From NCBI GenBank assembly GCA_003142955.1, contig PLOH01000148.1, positions 169,975 through 233,974 on the forward strand: a DNA stretch of 64,000 bases. The letters are read 5' to 3'. Source of the DNA: Opitutia bacterium. Its GTDB lineage: Bacteria > Verrucomicrobiota > Verrucomicrobiia > Opitutales > Opitutaceae. The notes beneath the pieces are model-generated. The model did no database searches, was not told the DNA's origin, and was given only the letters and a program-made list of their open reading frames with translations. The translations under genes and the position numbers were made by a program. Positions 48,969 to 58,333 of this stretch are shown one piece after another; position 1 is the stretch's first letter; each line of letters starts with the position of its first letter.

Positions 48969-49032
48969 CCGGCATACCGAACGGTTCGCGAACGCCCGAG
49001 GAGAATTGCCAGCAATTGCAGTTTTTGGCTAA
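48944..49032 (-). repeat. Inverted copy of the ~90-bp repeat at 37262-37352
   Basis: Reverse complement AGCCAAAAACTGCAATTGCTGGCAATTCTCCTCGGGCGTTCGCGAACCG...GAGGAAGCCCGCTTGCGGGCGATCAT matches with roughly nine mismatches by eye. Confidence 0.8.
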
Positions 49033-49161
49033 GGATCGCGCCTCGCACTGCGGTTTGTGGTTGGATTCTCTCTTGCCCAGTTTCCCAATCCCGCACTTGC
49101 TCGTAGCCCGTTGTCGCAGGCGACCGATGAACCAGGCCTGCGCCATCGAAACTGCAAATTC

Positions 49162-50130
49162 ATGAGGATCCTTTCTGGCATCCAGCCCTCCGGGGCGCTG
49201 CATATCGGCAACTACTTCGGGATGATGAAACCTGCGATCGAACTCCAGTCGCAGGGCGAGTGCTATTATTTCATCGCCGACTATCATTCGATGACGTCGC
49301 TGTCCGACGCCGCCGAGCGCCGCCGGAATTCACGGGATGTGGCGCTGGACTTTCTCGCCTCCGGCCTCGATCCGCAGAAGAGCGTTTTTTTCCGACAGTC
49401 CGATCTGCCGGAGGTGACCGAGCTGACCTGGATCATCGGTACGCTCACGCCGATGGGCCTGCTGGAACGCGCCCATAGCTACAAGGACAAGCTGGCCAAG
49501 GGGGTCGCCGCCAACTTCGGGCTGTTTGCCTATCCGGTGCTGATGGCCTCCGACATTCTGCTCTACGATTCCAACCTCGTGCCGGTCGGCAAGGACCAGA
49601 AGCAGCATGTCGAAATGACGCGCGATATTGCCATCAAGTTCAATCAGACCTACGGCGAGACGTTCGTGATTCCCGAGCCGGCCATCCGCGAGGAGGTGGC
49701 GACCGTGCCCGGACTCGACGGCCAGAAGATGAGCAAGAGCTATGGCAACACGATCGAGCTTTTCGGCGAGGAGAAGGCGATGCGGAAACGGATCATGTCA
49801 ATCGTCATGGACAGCCGAACGCCGCTGGAGCCGAAGCCCGATGCGGATCGGAACGTTGCGATCCAATTGCTAAAGCTCGTGGCGCCGAAAGAGGTGGCGG
49901 TCGACTATGAGAACCGCCTGCGCACCGGCGGACTGGGTTATGGCGACTTGAAGAAGACCCTGTTCGAGCACTACTGGAATCATTTTGCCGCGGCGCGAGC
50001 CCGCCGCGCCGAGCTCGTCGCCAACCGCGATTACGTCGACCAGGTGCTGCGCGACGGCGCCGAACGTGCCCGCGCGGTCGCGAGCAAAGTGCTGGAGCGC
50101 GCGCGCGTGGCCTGCGGGCTGGGGGATTGA
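49162..50130 (+). CDS. trpS: Tryptophan--tRNA ligase
   Basis: MRILSGIQPSGALHIGNYFGMMKP; VPGLDGQKMSKSYGNTIELF. Confidence 0.98.
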   Translation: MRILSGIQPSGALHIGNYFGMMKPAIELQSQGECYYFIADYHSMTSLSDAAERRRNSRDVALDFLASGLDPQKSVFFRQSDLPEVTELTWIIGTLTPMGLLERAHSYKDKLAKGVAANFGLFAYPVLMASDILLYDSNLVPVGKDQKQHVEMTRDIAIKFNQTYGETFVIPEPAIREEVATVPGLDGQKMSKSYGNTIELFGEEKAMRKRIMSIVMDSRTPLEPKPDADRNVAIQLLKLVAPKEVAVDYENRLRTGGLGYGDLKKTLFEHYWNHFAAARARRAELVANRDYVDQVLRDGAERARAVASKVLERARVACGLGD

Positions 50131-50146
50131 GTCCCGATGCGGGCCG

Positions 50147-50212
50147 ATGGCCCGGACGCGAGGTCCGGCGCTACGTTCTACGCAGCGTAGGGTCGGCGCT
50201 TGTCGCCGGACC
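50147..50212. repeat. REP pair on the left flank of RAYT
   Basis: ATGGCCCGGACGCGAGGTCCGGCGCTAC ... GTAGGGTCGGCGCTTGTCGCCGGACC. Confidence 0.85.
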
Positions 50213-50276
50213 GAAGTGAGCCCGTAGGGTAAAACCAGATCTTGCAGTCTGACGAAAATGTTCGAATCAGGCGGGA

Positions 50277-50822
50277 ATGGGCACGATTCGCCGCCAAACA
50301 GCACGTTTGCGTTGGGCCAGAGTGTCGATCCCCGGGGCCCGATATTTCCTTAAAGTATGTACGCAAAATCGCACCCCTGTTTTCTCACTCCGAGAACACG
50401 CCTCGCGGTCGGTGGAGACTCTCTTTGCGTTGCACGATGCCGACGACATCGAGTTGCTTGCTGCCACGGTCATGCCAGACCATGTTCACATGGTATTTGT
50501 CCTCGGATCGCGCCTCACGGTCGGGCAGGTGATGGCGAAATTCAAAACGTTGGCCCGGGGCGGCGACGCATGGCGATGGCAGCAAGACGGGTTCGAACAT
50601 AGACTGCGGGCCAACGAGGCGGCGGAGGATTACGGCTTCTATGTTTTCATGAATCCTTATCGTGCGCGGTTAGCACCGATCGCTCAGCCGTGGCCATGGT
50701 GGACGTGTCCGGATACGGAGCAATTCGGCTTCACGCAGAAACTCGATCGCAACGGCATTCCTCCTGAGGAATGGCTTGATCAGGTGGAGGAGACGAATAG
50801 CCGGATTGCGACAGGCGAATAA
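50277..50822 (+). mobile_element. REP-associated tyrosine transposase (RAYT, TnpA_REP, HUH/Y1)
   Basis: PGARYFLKVCTQNRTPVFS; MPDHVHMVFVLGSRLTVGQVMAKFKTL (HUH-type HVH); flanked by matching REPs. Confidence 0.9.
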
Positions 50823-50828
50823 CAGACA

Positions 50829-50956
50829 ATGGCCCGGACGCGAGGTCCGGCCCTACGGATCCCAGCGACGCAGGGTCAGCGCCTGTCGCCGAACCGACCT
50901 TTCTCCCTCAAGAACGGGGCAAAGCCGGATGGCCCGGACGCGAGGTCCGGCCCTAC
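50829..50956. repeat. REPs on the right flank of RAYT
   Basis: ATGGCCCGGACGCGAGGTCCGGCCCTAC at 50829-50856 and identically at 50929-50956, with CAGGGTCAGCGCCTGTCGCCGAACC between. Confidence 0.85.
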
Positions 50957-50974
50957 CATGCATCGGGTTCGATG

Positions 50975-52168
50975 CTATTTCACCGGCGTCAGCCGGAACA
51001 GGACAACGTCATGTGATTCGACGTGGTCCGTGCGTGCCGTGCGCGTGGTGCCGAGGTCCTTCTTCGCCCAGACGTCGCGCACGGTGTATTCGCCCTTGAG
51101 GATCGACATCGCGGACCAGTCGGTGGTCAGGTCGGCAGCCGTCGCTCCGGTGTTGAGCACGCAGACGGCCCACGCGCCGCCTGAAAGTTCCCGGACCCAG
51201 ATCTCCCGGCCGGTCTCCGCCCGAAACCGCCAGCCCTGCTTGCCGAGTGAATCCTGGTCGATCGCGATGACGTCCTTGTTGGTCAGGATGTCGTGCACTT
51301 CTTGCGACATGCTCCGGACGTCATTGCCCGCAATCAATGGCGCCGCAATGATGCACCACAGGCTGAAATGGGCCCGTGATTCGGGCAGCGTCAGACCCTT
51401 GTTGCCCACCTCAAGCATATCAGGATCGTTCCAATGTCCGGGTCCGGCATATTGGCCAATGCCATTTGGGCCTTCATTGGTGACGAGCGAGTATTGCAGA
51501 TCGAGGATCAGCTTCCATCCGCTTTCCCATCGCTGCCTGCTGTCGTAGCCCGCCATGATATCACCCGTGGTGCGCCAGAGATGGCCCACGTCCTGAGCCC
51601 ACTCCCAAGGCTTGTTCTGGCCCCATTCGCAGAGGCTGAATACCATCGGCCGTCCAGCAGCATGGATGGCGTCGCGCATGGTTTTGTAGGTCTCGCGGGC
51701 GTCGGCGGTGCCGTGACTGCACCAGTCATACTTCAAGAAATCGACGCCCCACACAGCGTATTTGAGCGCATCCTGAAACTCATGGCCTCGTCCTCCGGGG
51801 TAGCCGCCGCAAGTCAGGGTCCCTGCGCAATTATGGATGCCGAATTTAAAACCCTTGCTGTGCAGGTAGTCTCCGAGCGCCTTCATTCCGCTCGGGAATT
51901 TCTTCGGGTCTGCCACGATGTTCCCATTGGCATCGCGTTCCATGGCTTCCCAACAGTCGTCGACGACGATGTACACATAGCCGGCGTCGCGCATGCCGTT
52001 CGCGATCATGGTATCGGCGGTCCCCTTGATCAGCTGTTCGTCGATGTTCGCGGCGAACGTGTTCCAGGAGTTCCAGCCCATCGGCGGAGTCAGCGCCAAG
52101 CCTTCGAATTTCTGGGCGAAGGCCGTGGCCGTCAGGCCCAGGGTGGCAAGAAGGAGGATCTTTCTCAT
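50975..52168 (-). CDS. Secreted GH27 alpha-galactosidase
   Basis: Signal peptide; LALTPPMGWNSWNTFAANIDE; VDDCWEA; FLKYDWCSHG. Confidence 0.95.
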   Translation of the reverse strand: MRKILLLATLGLTATAFAQKFEGLALTPPMGWNSWNTFAANIDEQLIKGTADTMIANGMRDAGYVYIVVDDCWEAMERDANGNIVADPKKFPSGMKALGDYLHSKGFKFGIHNCAGTLTCGGYPGGRGHEFQDALKYAVWGVDFLKYDWCSHGTADARETYKTMRDAIHAAGRPMVFSLCEWGQNKPWEWAQDVGHLWRTTGDIMAGYDSRQRWESGWKLILDLQYSLVTNEGPNGIGQYAGPGHWNDPDMLEVGNKGLTLPESRAHFSLWCIIAAPLIAGNDVRSMSQEVHDILTNKDVIAIDQDSLGKQGWRFRAETGREIWVRELSGGAWAVCVLNTGATAADLTTDWSAMSILKGEYTVRDVWAKKDLGTTRTARTDHVESHDVVLFRLTPVK

Positions 52169-52430
52169 GGGAGCGATGGTTGGGGGAGGAGAACTTTCCG
52201 GTCAGGACGGGGAAGTAACGTTTTGACCGAATGGAGCAGATGCGGTCAATCAGATTGCGTCCGGAGCCTGGCGGACTTCGTCCTCCATGCTCCTGGTCAA
52301 ATGGCGGCGGCCATTTGGTCAATGAGAGAGCGAAAAAAATCCTACCCAGAATGGCTAAACCCGGCCGGCGCGAACAAGGTTCTTCTTGGCATGTCTGCTC
52401 TCTGCATTAACTTCGTCGATCGCAGAATCA

Positions 52431-53002
52431 TGAATGGAGGCATTGCCGCGCGCGTCGTTGCTGCGCGCCTCGCCGGCTATCGCCGCGCGGCGCTCGGCCT
52501 CCTTGTCGCGGGCGGGTTGCTGCTGTTGGGGTCGGGTTGTGTGACCACGTCCAAGAAGCGGCCACTGCCCCCGGCCATCGCGCCCCCGCGCGTTGTTCCA
52601 CCGAGTGCGACAGGAGGGGAGCCTGTGCGGCCGGTGACGATCCCTCAGGCGCCGGCGATGCCGACCCTGCCGACACCGGCGCCGCCAGCGCCCGCGGCCG
52701 GCGTGCCGGCGGTGGGACCGGAAATGGGCGTCACCAAGCTGACCATGTTAGTCGAGTCTGAACCCGCCGGCGCGACGATCGTGGTGGACGGCCGGCCCGT
52801 GGGGAAGACGCCGCTGCGGCTGGGCGTACCTGCCACGGTCTTGGGTTTTTTCCGCGATTACGTCGAGATCCGCGCCCGGTTCATCGCAGAAAATGAAACA
52901 GAGGTGTCGCAGACTGCCACGGAAGAATTCTCCCCGCGGGAGAAGGTGCCGGCCGTCCTGCATTTCACGCCAGCGGGCGTGCGGCGCACGGTGCGGGAGT
53001 GA
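52431..53002 (+). CDS. PEGA-domain lipoprotein
   Basis: Lipobox LLLLGSGC; LVESEPAGATIVVDGRPVGKTPLRL. Confidence 0.82.
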
Positions 53003-53070
53003 TTGATCGGGATATTCTCTGCCGCGGAGGAAGCGGCCAGGTGTGGAAGCACGTGGGTCGGGTGGCGGGA

Positions 53071-53556
53071 TCACCCGGCAAAGGCGAACTGCGGCACCAT
53101 CTGACGCGCGCGCAGCAAGGCGAGGGCGCGGGCTTCGGCGGCGCGCATCCGTTTCTTGCTCGCGGGTTGCCGGTCGTCGTGCCCGGCGAGATGCAGCCAG
53201 CCATGCACGACATAGAGGGTCAGCTCCTCGGAGAAATCGCGCCGGTGGCCCGCGGCGAACGCGCGGGCCGTGTCGGCCGAGACGCAGATCTCGCCGGCCT
53301 GCCCGAACGCCGGCGTCCCGGCGAAGGTGATCACATCGGTGGGTGACAGATCGTCGAGGAACGACGCGTGCAGGCGCGCCAGCGCAGAATCCGTGAGGAA
53401 CGCAATCGACAGCTCCCCCGGCGGCACGGGATGAAGCCCGGCAGCCGGTGTACCGGGGTGCAGAATTTCGGCAGCGTGGGCGTCGAGCTGGTGGATGACG
53501 GCGGTGACCGCGCGCCGGTCAAGTCGCAGGTGCAGATGCCCGTTGTGAATCCGCAC
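53071..53556 (-). CDS. ybeY: Endoribonuclease YbeY
   Basis: LSPTDVITFAG; GEICVSADTA; ELTLYVVHGWLHLAGHDD; GTG start at 53556 or 53559. Confidence 0.93.
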   Translation of the reverse strand: MRIHNGHLHLRLDRRAVTAVIHQLDAHAAEILHPGTPAAGLHPVPPGELSIAFLTDSALARLHASFLDDLSPTDVITFAGTPAFGQAGEICVSADTARAFAAGHRRDFSEELTLYVVHGWLHLAGHDDRQPASKKRMRAAEARALALLRARQMVPQFAFAG

Positions 53557-53563
53557 CACCCTC

Positions 53564-53727
53564 CGGGAAAGCGGAGAGCGGAGTTCGGAAACCGGAGAGC
53601 CTTCCAGCGAAGGTGGGGAGACCGGAGAGTTTTTCACCGCAACGGCTGAAATCCGCGGCTGTGCTGACCGCGCTGACCGACTTTCCGGTATCCGGTATCC
53701 GCTTTTGGGTTTCGGAACTCCGGTATC
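53564..53727. repeat. 7-bp-period inverted array filling the pgpH-ybeY spacer
   Basis: Left GGAAAGC GGAGAGC GGAGTTC GGAAACC GGAGAGC; right CTTTCCGG TATCCGG TATCCGC TTTTGGG TTTCGGA ACTCCGG. Confidence 0.75.
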
Positions 53728-53728
53728 A

Positions 53729-56167
53729 TCAACCGGCGTTTTGCTCCGACTTCTTAGGGGCATGGGGCGCGTCCGGTTTTTCCGCGGCGGGCGAGTAGGC
53801 AACGCGCGCGTGGAGCATGTTGAGCAACGTGAAGGCAAAGCTGCTCTTGATCTGCGTGAGTTCGGCCAGGGTCACCGGCGCGTCAGCGAGTTGGTCGTCA
53901 TCCAGCCGGCTGCTGAAGATCTGATCGATGAGTTCGCCGAGATGCTGGGGGGTGACGCGGCGGAGCGAGCGGGTGGCGGCTTCGACGCCGTCGGCGAGCA
54001 TGATGATGGCGCTCTCCTTGAATTGCGGCTTCGGGCCGTCGTAGCGATAGGTGGTTTCGCAGACGCGCGACTCTGGTCCCCGCGGAAACGGATCGGCGGT
54101 GTTGGCAGCAGCGGCACCGGTTGCGGCGGCGGCCGGGCGGACTTCGTTGCTGCGGGCGCGCTGATAGAAGGACTGGATCAAGGTGGTGCCGTGGTGCTGC
54201 TGGATCACGTCGATGAGGGTCTTGGGCAATTTGTGCTTGAGCGCGAGGTCGACGCCGTCCTTGACATGGCTCTTGATGATGAGCGCGGAGAACGACGGGT
54301 TGCGGTCATTGTGCGGGTTCACGCCGTCCCGCTGATTCTCGGAGAAATACTCCGGCTTCGATATTTTGCCGATGTCGTGAAAGAGCGAGCAGACGCGGCA
54401 GAGCAGCGGATTGGCGCCGATCGCGTTCGCGGCGTTTTCCGCCAGGTTGGCCACGACCAGGCTGTGATGGTACGTTCCGGGGATTTCCATCTGCATCCGG
54501 TGCAGCAGGGGATGGTTATAGTCCGTCAGCTCCAGCAAGGTGATGTCGGTCGTCCGTTTGAACAGGGTCTCGAACACCGGGAGCAGTCCGGCCACCGCCA
54601 CGCCGGTGAGCAGGCCCGTGGCCAGGCCGGCGATCATCTCGCGGGCGACCATCAGGGCGGGCAATTGATCGGCGATGCCAATGAGCAGGGCAAAACAAGC
54701 GACGCTAAAACCGCCCAGCCCGGCGGCGCGCACCACGCGGCTGCGCTGCCGGATGGCGCGGCAGGAAAAAATGCCGATCATCGAGGCGAGGAAGGTGATG
54801 ACGAGGAGGTCGAGCCGGTTGCCATAGATGACTCCGGTGAAGATCGAGATCAGCAGCGCCATGAAGATCGCGGATCCGGCGTCGATGAGGATGGCAACCA
54901 CGAGCGGCGCCAGGGCCGTCGGCGCGACGTAGGGCAGCAGCGATGCCGCCGCAGTGTTTTCCAAGAAATACGGCAGATCGCCGATCCAATAGGTGACGCG
55001 GACCAGCGCGAGATTCAGGATGACCACGAGGGCCAGGAGGGCCAGCCGCCCGTTGTTGTGCATGGTCTCGGGGTCCTCCAGCCGGATGTAGAACACCGAC
55101 GCCATGACCATCGCGAGCACCAGCAGAATGCGGCCGAAAAGCTGCAATCCCTCGTTGCGGGCGACATCGCCGTTGTGCAGGAGGAATTCGCGGTGGGCGA
55201 CCAGCATCTCATACTGCTCGGGGGTGACCCGCGTGCCGGGTTCAATGATGGTCTGGCCGCGCTCGACGGTGACCATCTCCGGCCGGAGGTCGGCCATCGC
55301 CTGCTGCTGCAGCTGCTCGGTGGCGGCCTGGTCGAAGATCAGATTAGGCGTCACGCCGTTGCGGAAAAGGCGGAAGAGCGCGAGCGTGGCTTCGCGGCTG
55401 ACGCCCTCGGCGGCGAGGTTGATGCGCAGGAAGGTGAGGGCCTCCTCCATCGATTGCACACGCACCTGGGCGACCTCGCCGGTGGGGCGCCGGATGCGGA
55501 ACAGCGCGACGCTGTCGGTCGTGCGCGGCGTGAAATTGCTGCCACTGTCATACACGCCTTCGCGGTAGATTTCGCGCAGCGCTGCCAGGCCGTTCTCGGT
55601 GACAGTGAATCGCGTCTTGGCATCGCCGAGTGCGAGCAGCGTGGCGACGTCATCCACGGCCACCCGGTAGGGGCCCTTGGCATTGAAGGATTCAACCATG
55701 CTCTCGAGCGCGGCAGCGCGCCGCGCGGAGGGCGAAAAAGCCCCCTGCAGGCCGGAGGTTTCTCCAGTGGGAAAATCGCGATCAAGTTTTTCCAGGGCGG
55801 CGAGCAGGTCGCGCAGATTGCCCTCAAACTGCCGCAGCGGGCCCGACTCCAGCTGAAAGACCGGCGGCACGCGGTTCCGGAGCTGCGCCCGGCCCAGCTC
55901 GGTCTTGAGCTTGCTCTCGAAACTGAACGGCGCGCCCGCGACGATGCGGACCATCGCGAGCTGATTGGGCAGCACGGGCAGGGTGGCCGACGAGACTCCA
56001 ACGAAGCTGATGAGGACGATCGCCGCCACCGTGACCACAAAAATAAGGAAGCCCACCGACTGGCTTTGCCGCAGGTACGTTGCGGCAAAGGAGGTATGCA
56101 CGGTCTTGCGTCGCTTCCGAAGAGGAGCGCCGCCGCGGAGCAACCGGAGTCTTTGGAAAAAGGGCAT
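53729..56167 (-). CDS. 7TM HD-domain phosphohydrolase (PgpH/7TMR-HD family)
   Basis: MEIPGTYHHSLVVANLAENAANAIGANPLLCRVCSLFHDIGKISKPEYF; 7TM region; GQTIIEPGTRVTPEQ extracellular domain. Confidence 0.93.
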   Translation of the reverse strand: MPFFQRLRLLRGGAPLRKRRKTVHTSFAATYLRQSQSVGFLIFVVTVAAIVLISFVGVSSATLPVLPNQLAMVRIVAGAPFSFESKLKTELGRAQLRNRVPPVFQLESGPLRQFEGNLRDLLAALEKLDRDFPTGETSGLQGAFSPSARRAAALESMVESFNAKGPYRVAVDDVATLLALGDAKTRFTVTENGLAALREIYREGVYDSGSNFTPRTTDSVALFRIRRPTGEVAQVRVQSMEEALTFLRINLAAEGVSREATLALFRLFRNGVTPNLIFDQAATEQLQQQAMADLRPEMVTVERGQTIIEPGTRVTPEQYEMLVAHREFLLHNGDVARNEGLQLFGRILLVLAMVMASVFYIRLEDPETMHNNGRLALLALVVILNLALVRVTYWIGDLPYFLENTAAASLLPYVAPTALAPLVVAILIDAGSAIFMALLISIFTGVIYGNRLDLLVITFLASMIGIFSCRAIRQRSRVVRAAGLGGFSVACFALLIGIADQLPALMVAREMIAGLATGLLTGVAVAGLLPVFETLFKRTTDITLLELTDYNHPLLHRMQMEIPGTYHHSLVVANLAENAANAIGANPLLCRVCSLFHDIGKISKPEYFSENQRDGVNPHNDRNPSFSALIIKSHVKDGVDLALKHKLPKTLIDVIQQHHGTTLIQSFYQRARSNEVRPAAAATGAAAANTADPFPRGPESRVCETTYRYDGPKPQFKESAIIMLADGVEAATRSLRRVTPQHLGELIDQIFSSRLDDDQLADAPVTLAELTQIKSSFAFTLLNMLHARVAYSPAAEKPDAPHAPKKSEQNAG

Positions 56168-56219
56168 GGGGGAGATCGCTGGGAGGGGGGATGGTTGGTG
56201 AGTGCGGCAGCAACCCGGG

Positions 56220-57209
56220 CTAGCCCCGGTCCTCCTCGTCGTCGCTGTCGGCAGTGATGGGATGCCGGTAATGTTCGTAGGCCTCGATGATTTTCTGCAC
56301 CAGGGGGTGGCGCACGACGTCGGCGCCCGTGAAAAAATGAAAATCGATCCCGCTGATCCCGCTCAGGATATGCCGGACCTGGAGCAGGCCGGACTGCTTG
56401 GACCGGGGAAGGTCGATCTGCGTGATGTCACCGGTCACGACCATCCGGGAATCGTCGCCCAGGCGCGTGAGGAACATCATCATCTGCTCGGGCGTCGTGT
56501 TTTGCGCCTCGTCGAGGATGATGAACGCGTTCGACAGCGTGCGGCCGCGCATGTAGGCGAGCGGAGCGATTTCAATCGTGCCCTTTTCGACGAGCCGGGC
56601 CACATCCTCAGATGCGAGCATGTCGTTCATGGCGTCATAGAGCGGCCGGAGGTAGGGCAGAATCTTCTCGCGCAGGTCCCCGGGGAGAAAACCCAACGCT
56701 TCGCCAGCTTCGACCGCAGGCCGAGTGAGGACAATGCGCTGCACCTGGTTCTTGAGCAGGGCAGAGATCGCCGCGGCCACCGCCAGGTAAGTCTTGCCGG
56801 TGCCGGCGGGTCCGATCCCGAAAACCACGGGGTTCTTCTGGATCGACTGCAGGTAGAGCTTCTGCCCCACCGTCTTCGGCACGATGCTCTTCCGGTTGGT
56901 GGCGATAACCAGAGGTTCCGAGAAAAGCTTGCGGATCTGCGGACCATCGCCGCGGGCGAAGCCCTCCAGGAGCTGGCCGAATTCCTGGCTCCGCACGGTC
57001 AATCCTTGCTGCCGCCCTTCGCTCAGAAAGGTGAAAAACCCCTCGACACGTGCAATATCCGCGTCGGGGCCGTCGATCTTCAGCCAGTCTTCGCGGGTTG
57101 CAAGTTTCACGTTGAAAGCCTGTTCAACCGCGAGCAGGTTCTCGTCGCGGCCACAATAGAGCTGATGCAGGTAACGGGGATTCTGATAGTAGAGGGTTTT
57201 GGAAGGCAC
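56220..57209 (-). CDS. PhoH family ATPase
   Basis: FGIGPAGTGKTYLAVAAAISAL; IVLTRPAVEAGEALGFLPGDL; FIILDEAQNTTPEQMMMFLTRLG. Confidence 0.97.
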   Translation of the reverse strand: MPSKTLYYQNPRYLHQLYCGRDENLLAVEQAFNVKLATREDWLKIDGPDADIARVEGFFTFLSEGRQQGLTVRSQEFGQLLEGFARGDGPQIRKLFSEPLVIATNRKSIVPKTVGQKLYLQSIQKNPVVFGIGPAGTGKTYLAVAAAISALLKNQVQRIVLTRPAVEAGEALGFLPGDLREKILPYLRPLYDAMNDMLASEDVARLVEKGTIEIAPLAYMRGRTLSNAFIILDEAQNTTPEQMMMFLTRLGDDSRMVVTGDITQIDLPRSKQSGLLQVRHILSGISGIDFHFFTGADVVRHPLVQKIIEAYEHYRHPITADSDDEEDRG

Positions 57210-57251
57210 GATGGAATACTCTGAGCGGCCGCCGATGGAAGCCGCGACGAT

Positions 57252-57803
57252 TCAGCGGGTTTTCCGATCAAGTCGCTTCGATTTCGGATGGCGCCCCCGG
57301 GGCCGGCTTTTCCCAGCCAGGACCCCGGGCAGGGCAGCGACCAGCCGATCGTAGGTCGATTCGAGCGCCTGGGGCAAAACACGGGTCTCGCCGATGACGG
57401 GCATGAAATTCGTATCCCCGGTCCAGCGTGGTACGATATGGGCGTGCAGGTGAGCGATGCTCCCGCCGGCCGCGGAGCCGAGGTTAAATCCAATGTTGAA
57501 TCCGTCGGGATTGACCGCCGCGCGCAGCACCTGCTGCCCGACCACGATGATCTCCATCAGGTCCGCGCGTTCTGCGGGCTCCAGATCGCCCGGTTCCGCC
57601 ACAGCCCGGAACGGGACCGCCAGCAGATGGCCGGGATTATAGGGAAAGCGGTTTAGGACCAGGTATGACAGACGGGTGCGATGGAGGATGAGGGCGGCGC
57701 GGTCGTCCCCTTGATTTGGAAGTTCAGTGAAGAGCCGGCCGTTGTGGGACGGCTTCGGCGCTTCGATGTAAGTCATCCGCCAATACGCATGAAGCTGTTG
57801 CAT
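57252..57803 (-). CDS. HIT family protein
   Basis: NRFPYNPGHLLAVPFR; GGSIAHLHAHIVPRWTGDTNFMPVIG (HxHxH). Confidence 0.95.
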   Translation of the reverse strand: MQQLHAYWRMTYIEAPKPSHNGRLFTELPNQGDDRAALILHRTRLSYLVLNRFPYNPGHLLAVPFRAVAEPGDLEPAERADLMEIIVVGQQVLRAAVNPDGFNIGFNLGSAAGGSIAHLHAHIVPRWTGDTNFMPVIGETRVLPQALESTYDRLVAALPGVLAGKSRPRGRHPKSKRLDRKTR

Positions 57804-58051
57804 TGCAGCAGCCGGGCACAGTAGGGGAGGGATCGGCGATGTCAAAACGCGATTGACGCGGCATGGCAGGGCACACGCTTGCTTTCATAACGTAACCTGG
57901 TAATAGAAAGAGTCTTAAGTTTTCATTCCTCAAAGGGATGCCATCCTGCTCGCCGCCCACATTTACGCATTCAAAACAAAGGTTTTTGGGCTAACGGGGG
58001 TTGCGCGTCTCGGCCAAAACGATGCAAAATGCAGGCGATTCCGAGGGTAGA

Positions 58052-58075
58052 ATCACCTGCAAGCAGGCTCCTACA
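58052..58075. repeat. Single REP-like palindrome
   Basis: ATCACCTGCAAGCAGGCTCCTACA, reverse complement TGTAGGAGCCTGCTTGCAGGTGAT. Confidence 0.75.
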
Positions 58076-58289
58076 TCGATCACCTGATGGCGTGATGTTT
58101 ACGAGTGATGGCGGGGTTTTTTGAATAAATACGGCTTAGTTTATGCCACTAAGAAAAAGCGCTTTCCAAGGACAAATCAGCTTTGGCCCGCACTGCCCCT
58201 CGGCATGTTTCCTTTCGTCACCGGGCTGGGACTTGACATCAATTGTCGCCGGCAACACCCTTGACCCAATTCAAGTTTCACTTTGTAAG

Positions 58290-58317
58290 AAGTGGGCCTT
58301 TGGCCCGCTTTTTTTTT
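58290..58317 (+). terminator. Intrinsic terminator-like hairpin in the nusA leader
   Basis: AAGTGGGCC-TTT-GGCCCGCTT followed by TTTTTTT, ending about 17 nt before the nusA ATG. Confidence 0.8.
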
Positions 58318-58333
58318 CCACAAATCAATCCAT

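Noticed and set aside
53559-53838. N-terminal extension of the ybeY ORF
   Set aside because: Reads through the heptamer array and into pgpH; YbeY homology starts near VVRIHNG.
53705-56257. 850-aa plus-strand ORF opposite pgpH
   Set aside because: Antisense to a clearly conserved HD phosphohydrolase; low-complexity E/R/H-rich composition typical of GC-rich shadow ORFs.
58233-58289. TTGACA/TTGACC -35-like boxes upstream of nusA
   Set aside because: Matching -10 boxes are weak and would place the start inside the terminator hairpin; not reported as a promoter.
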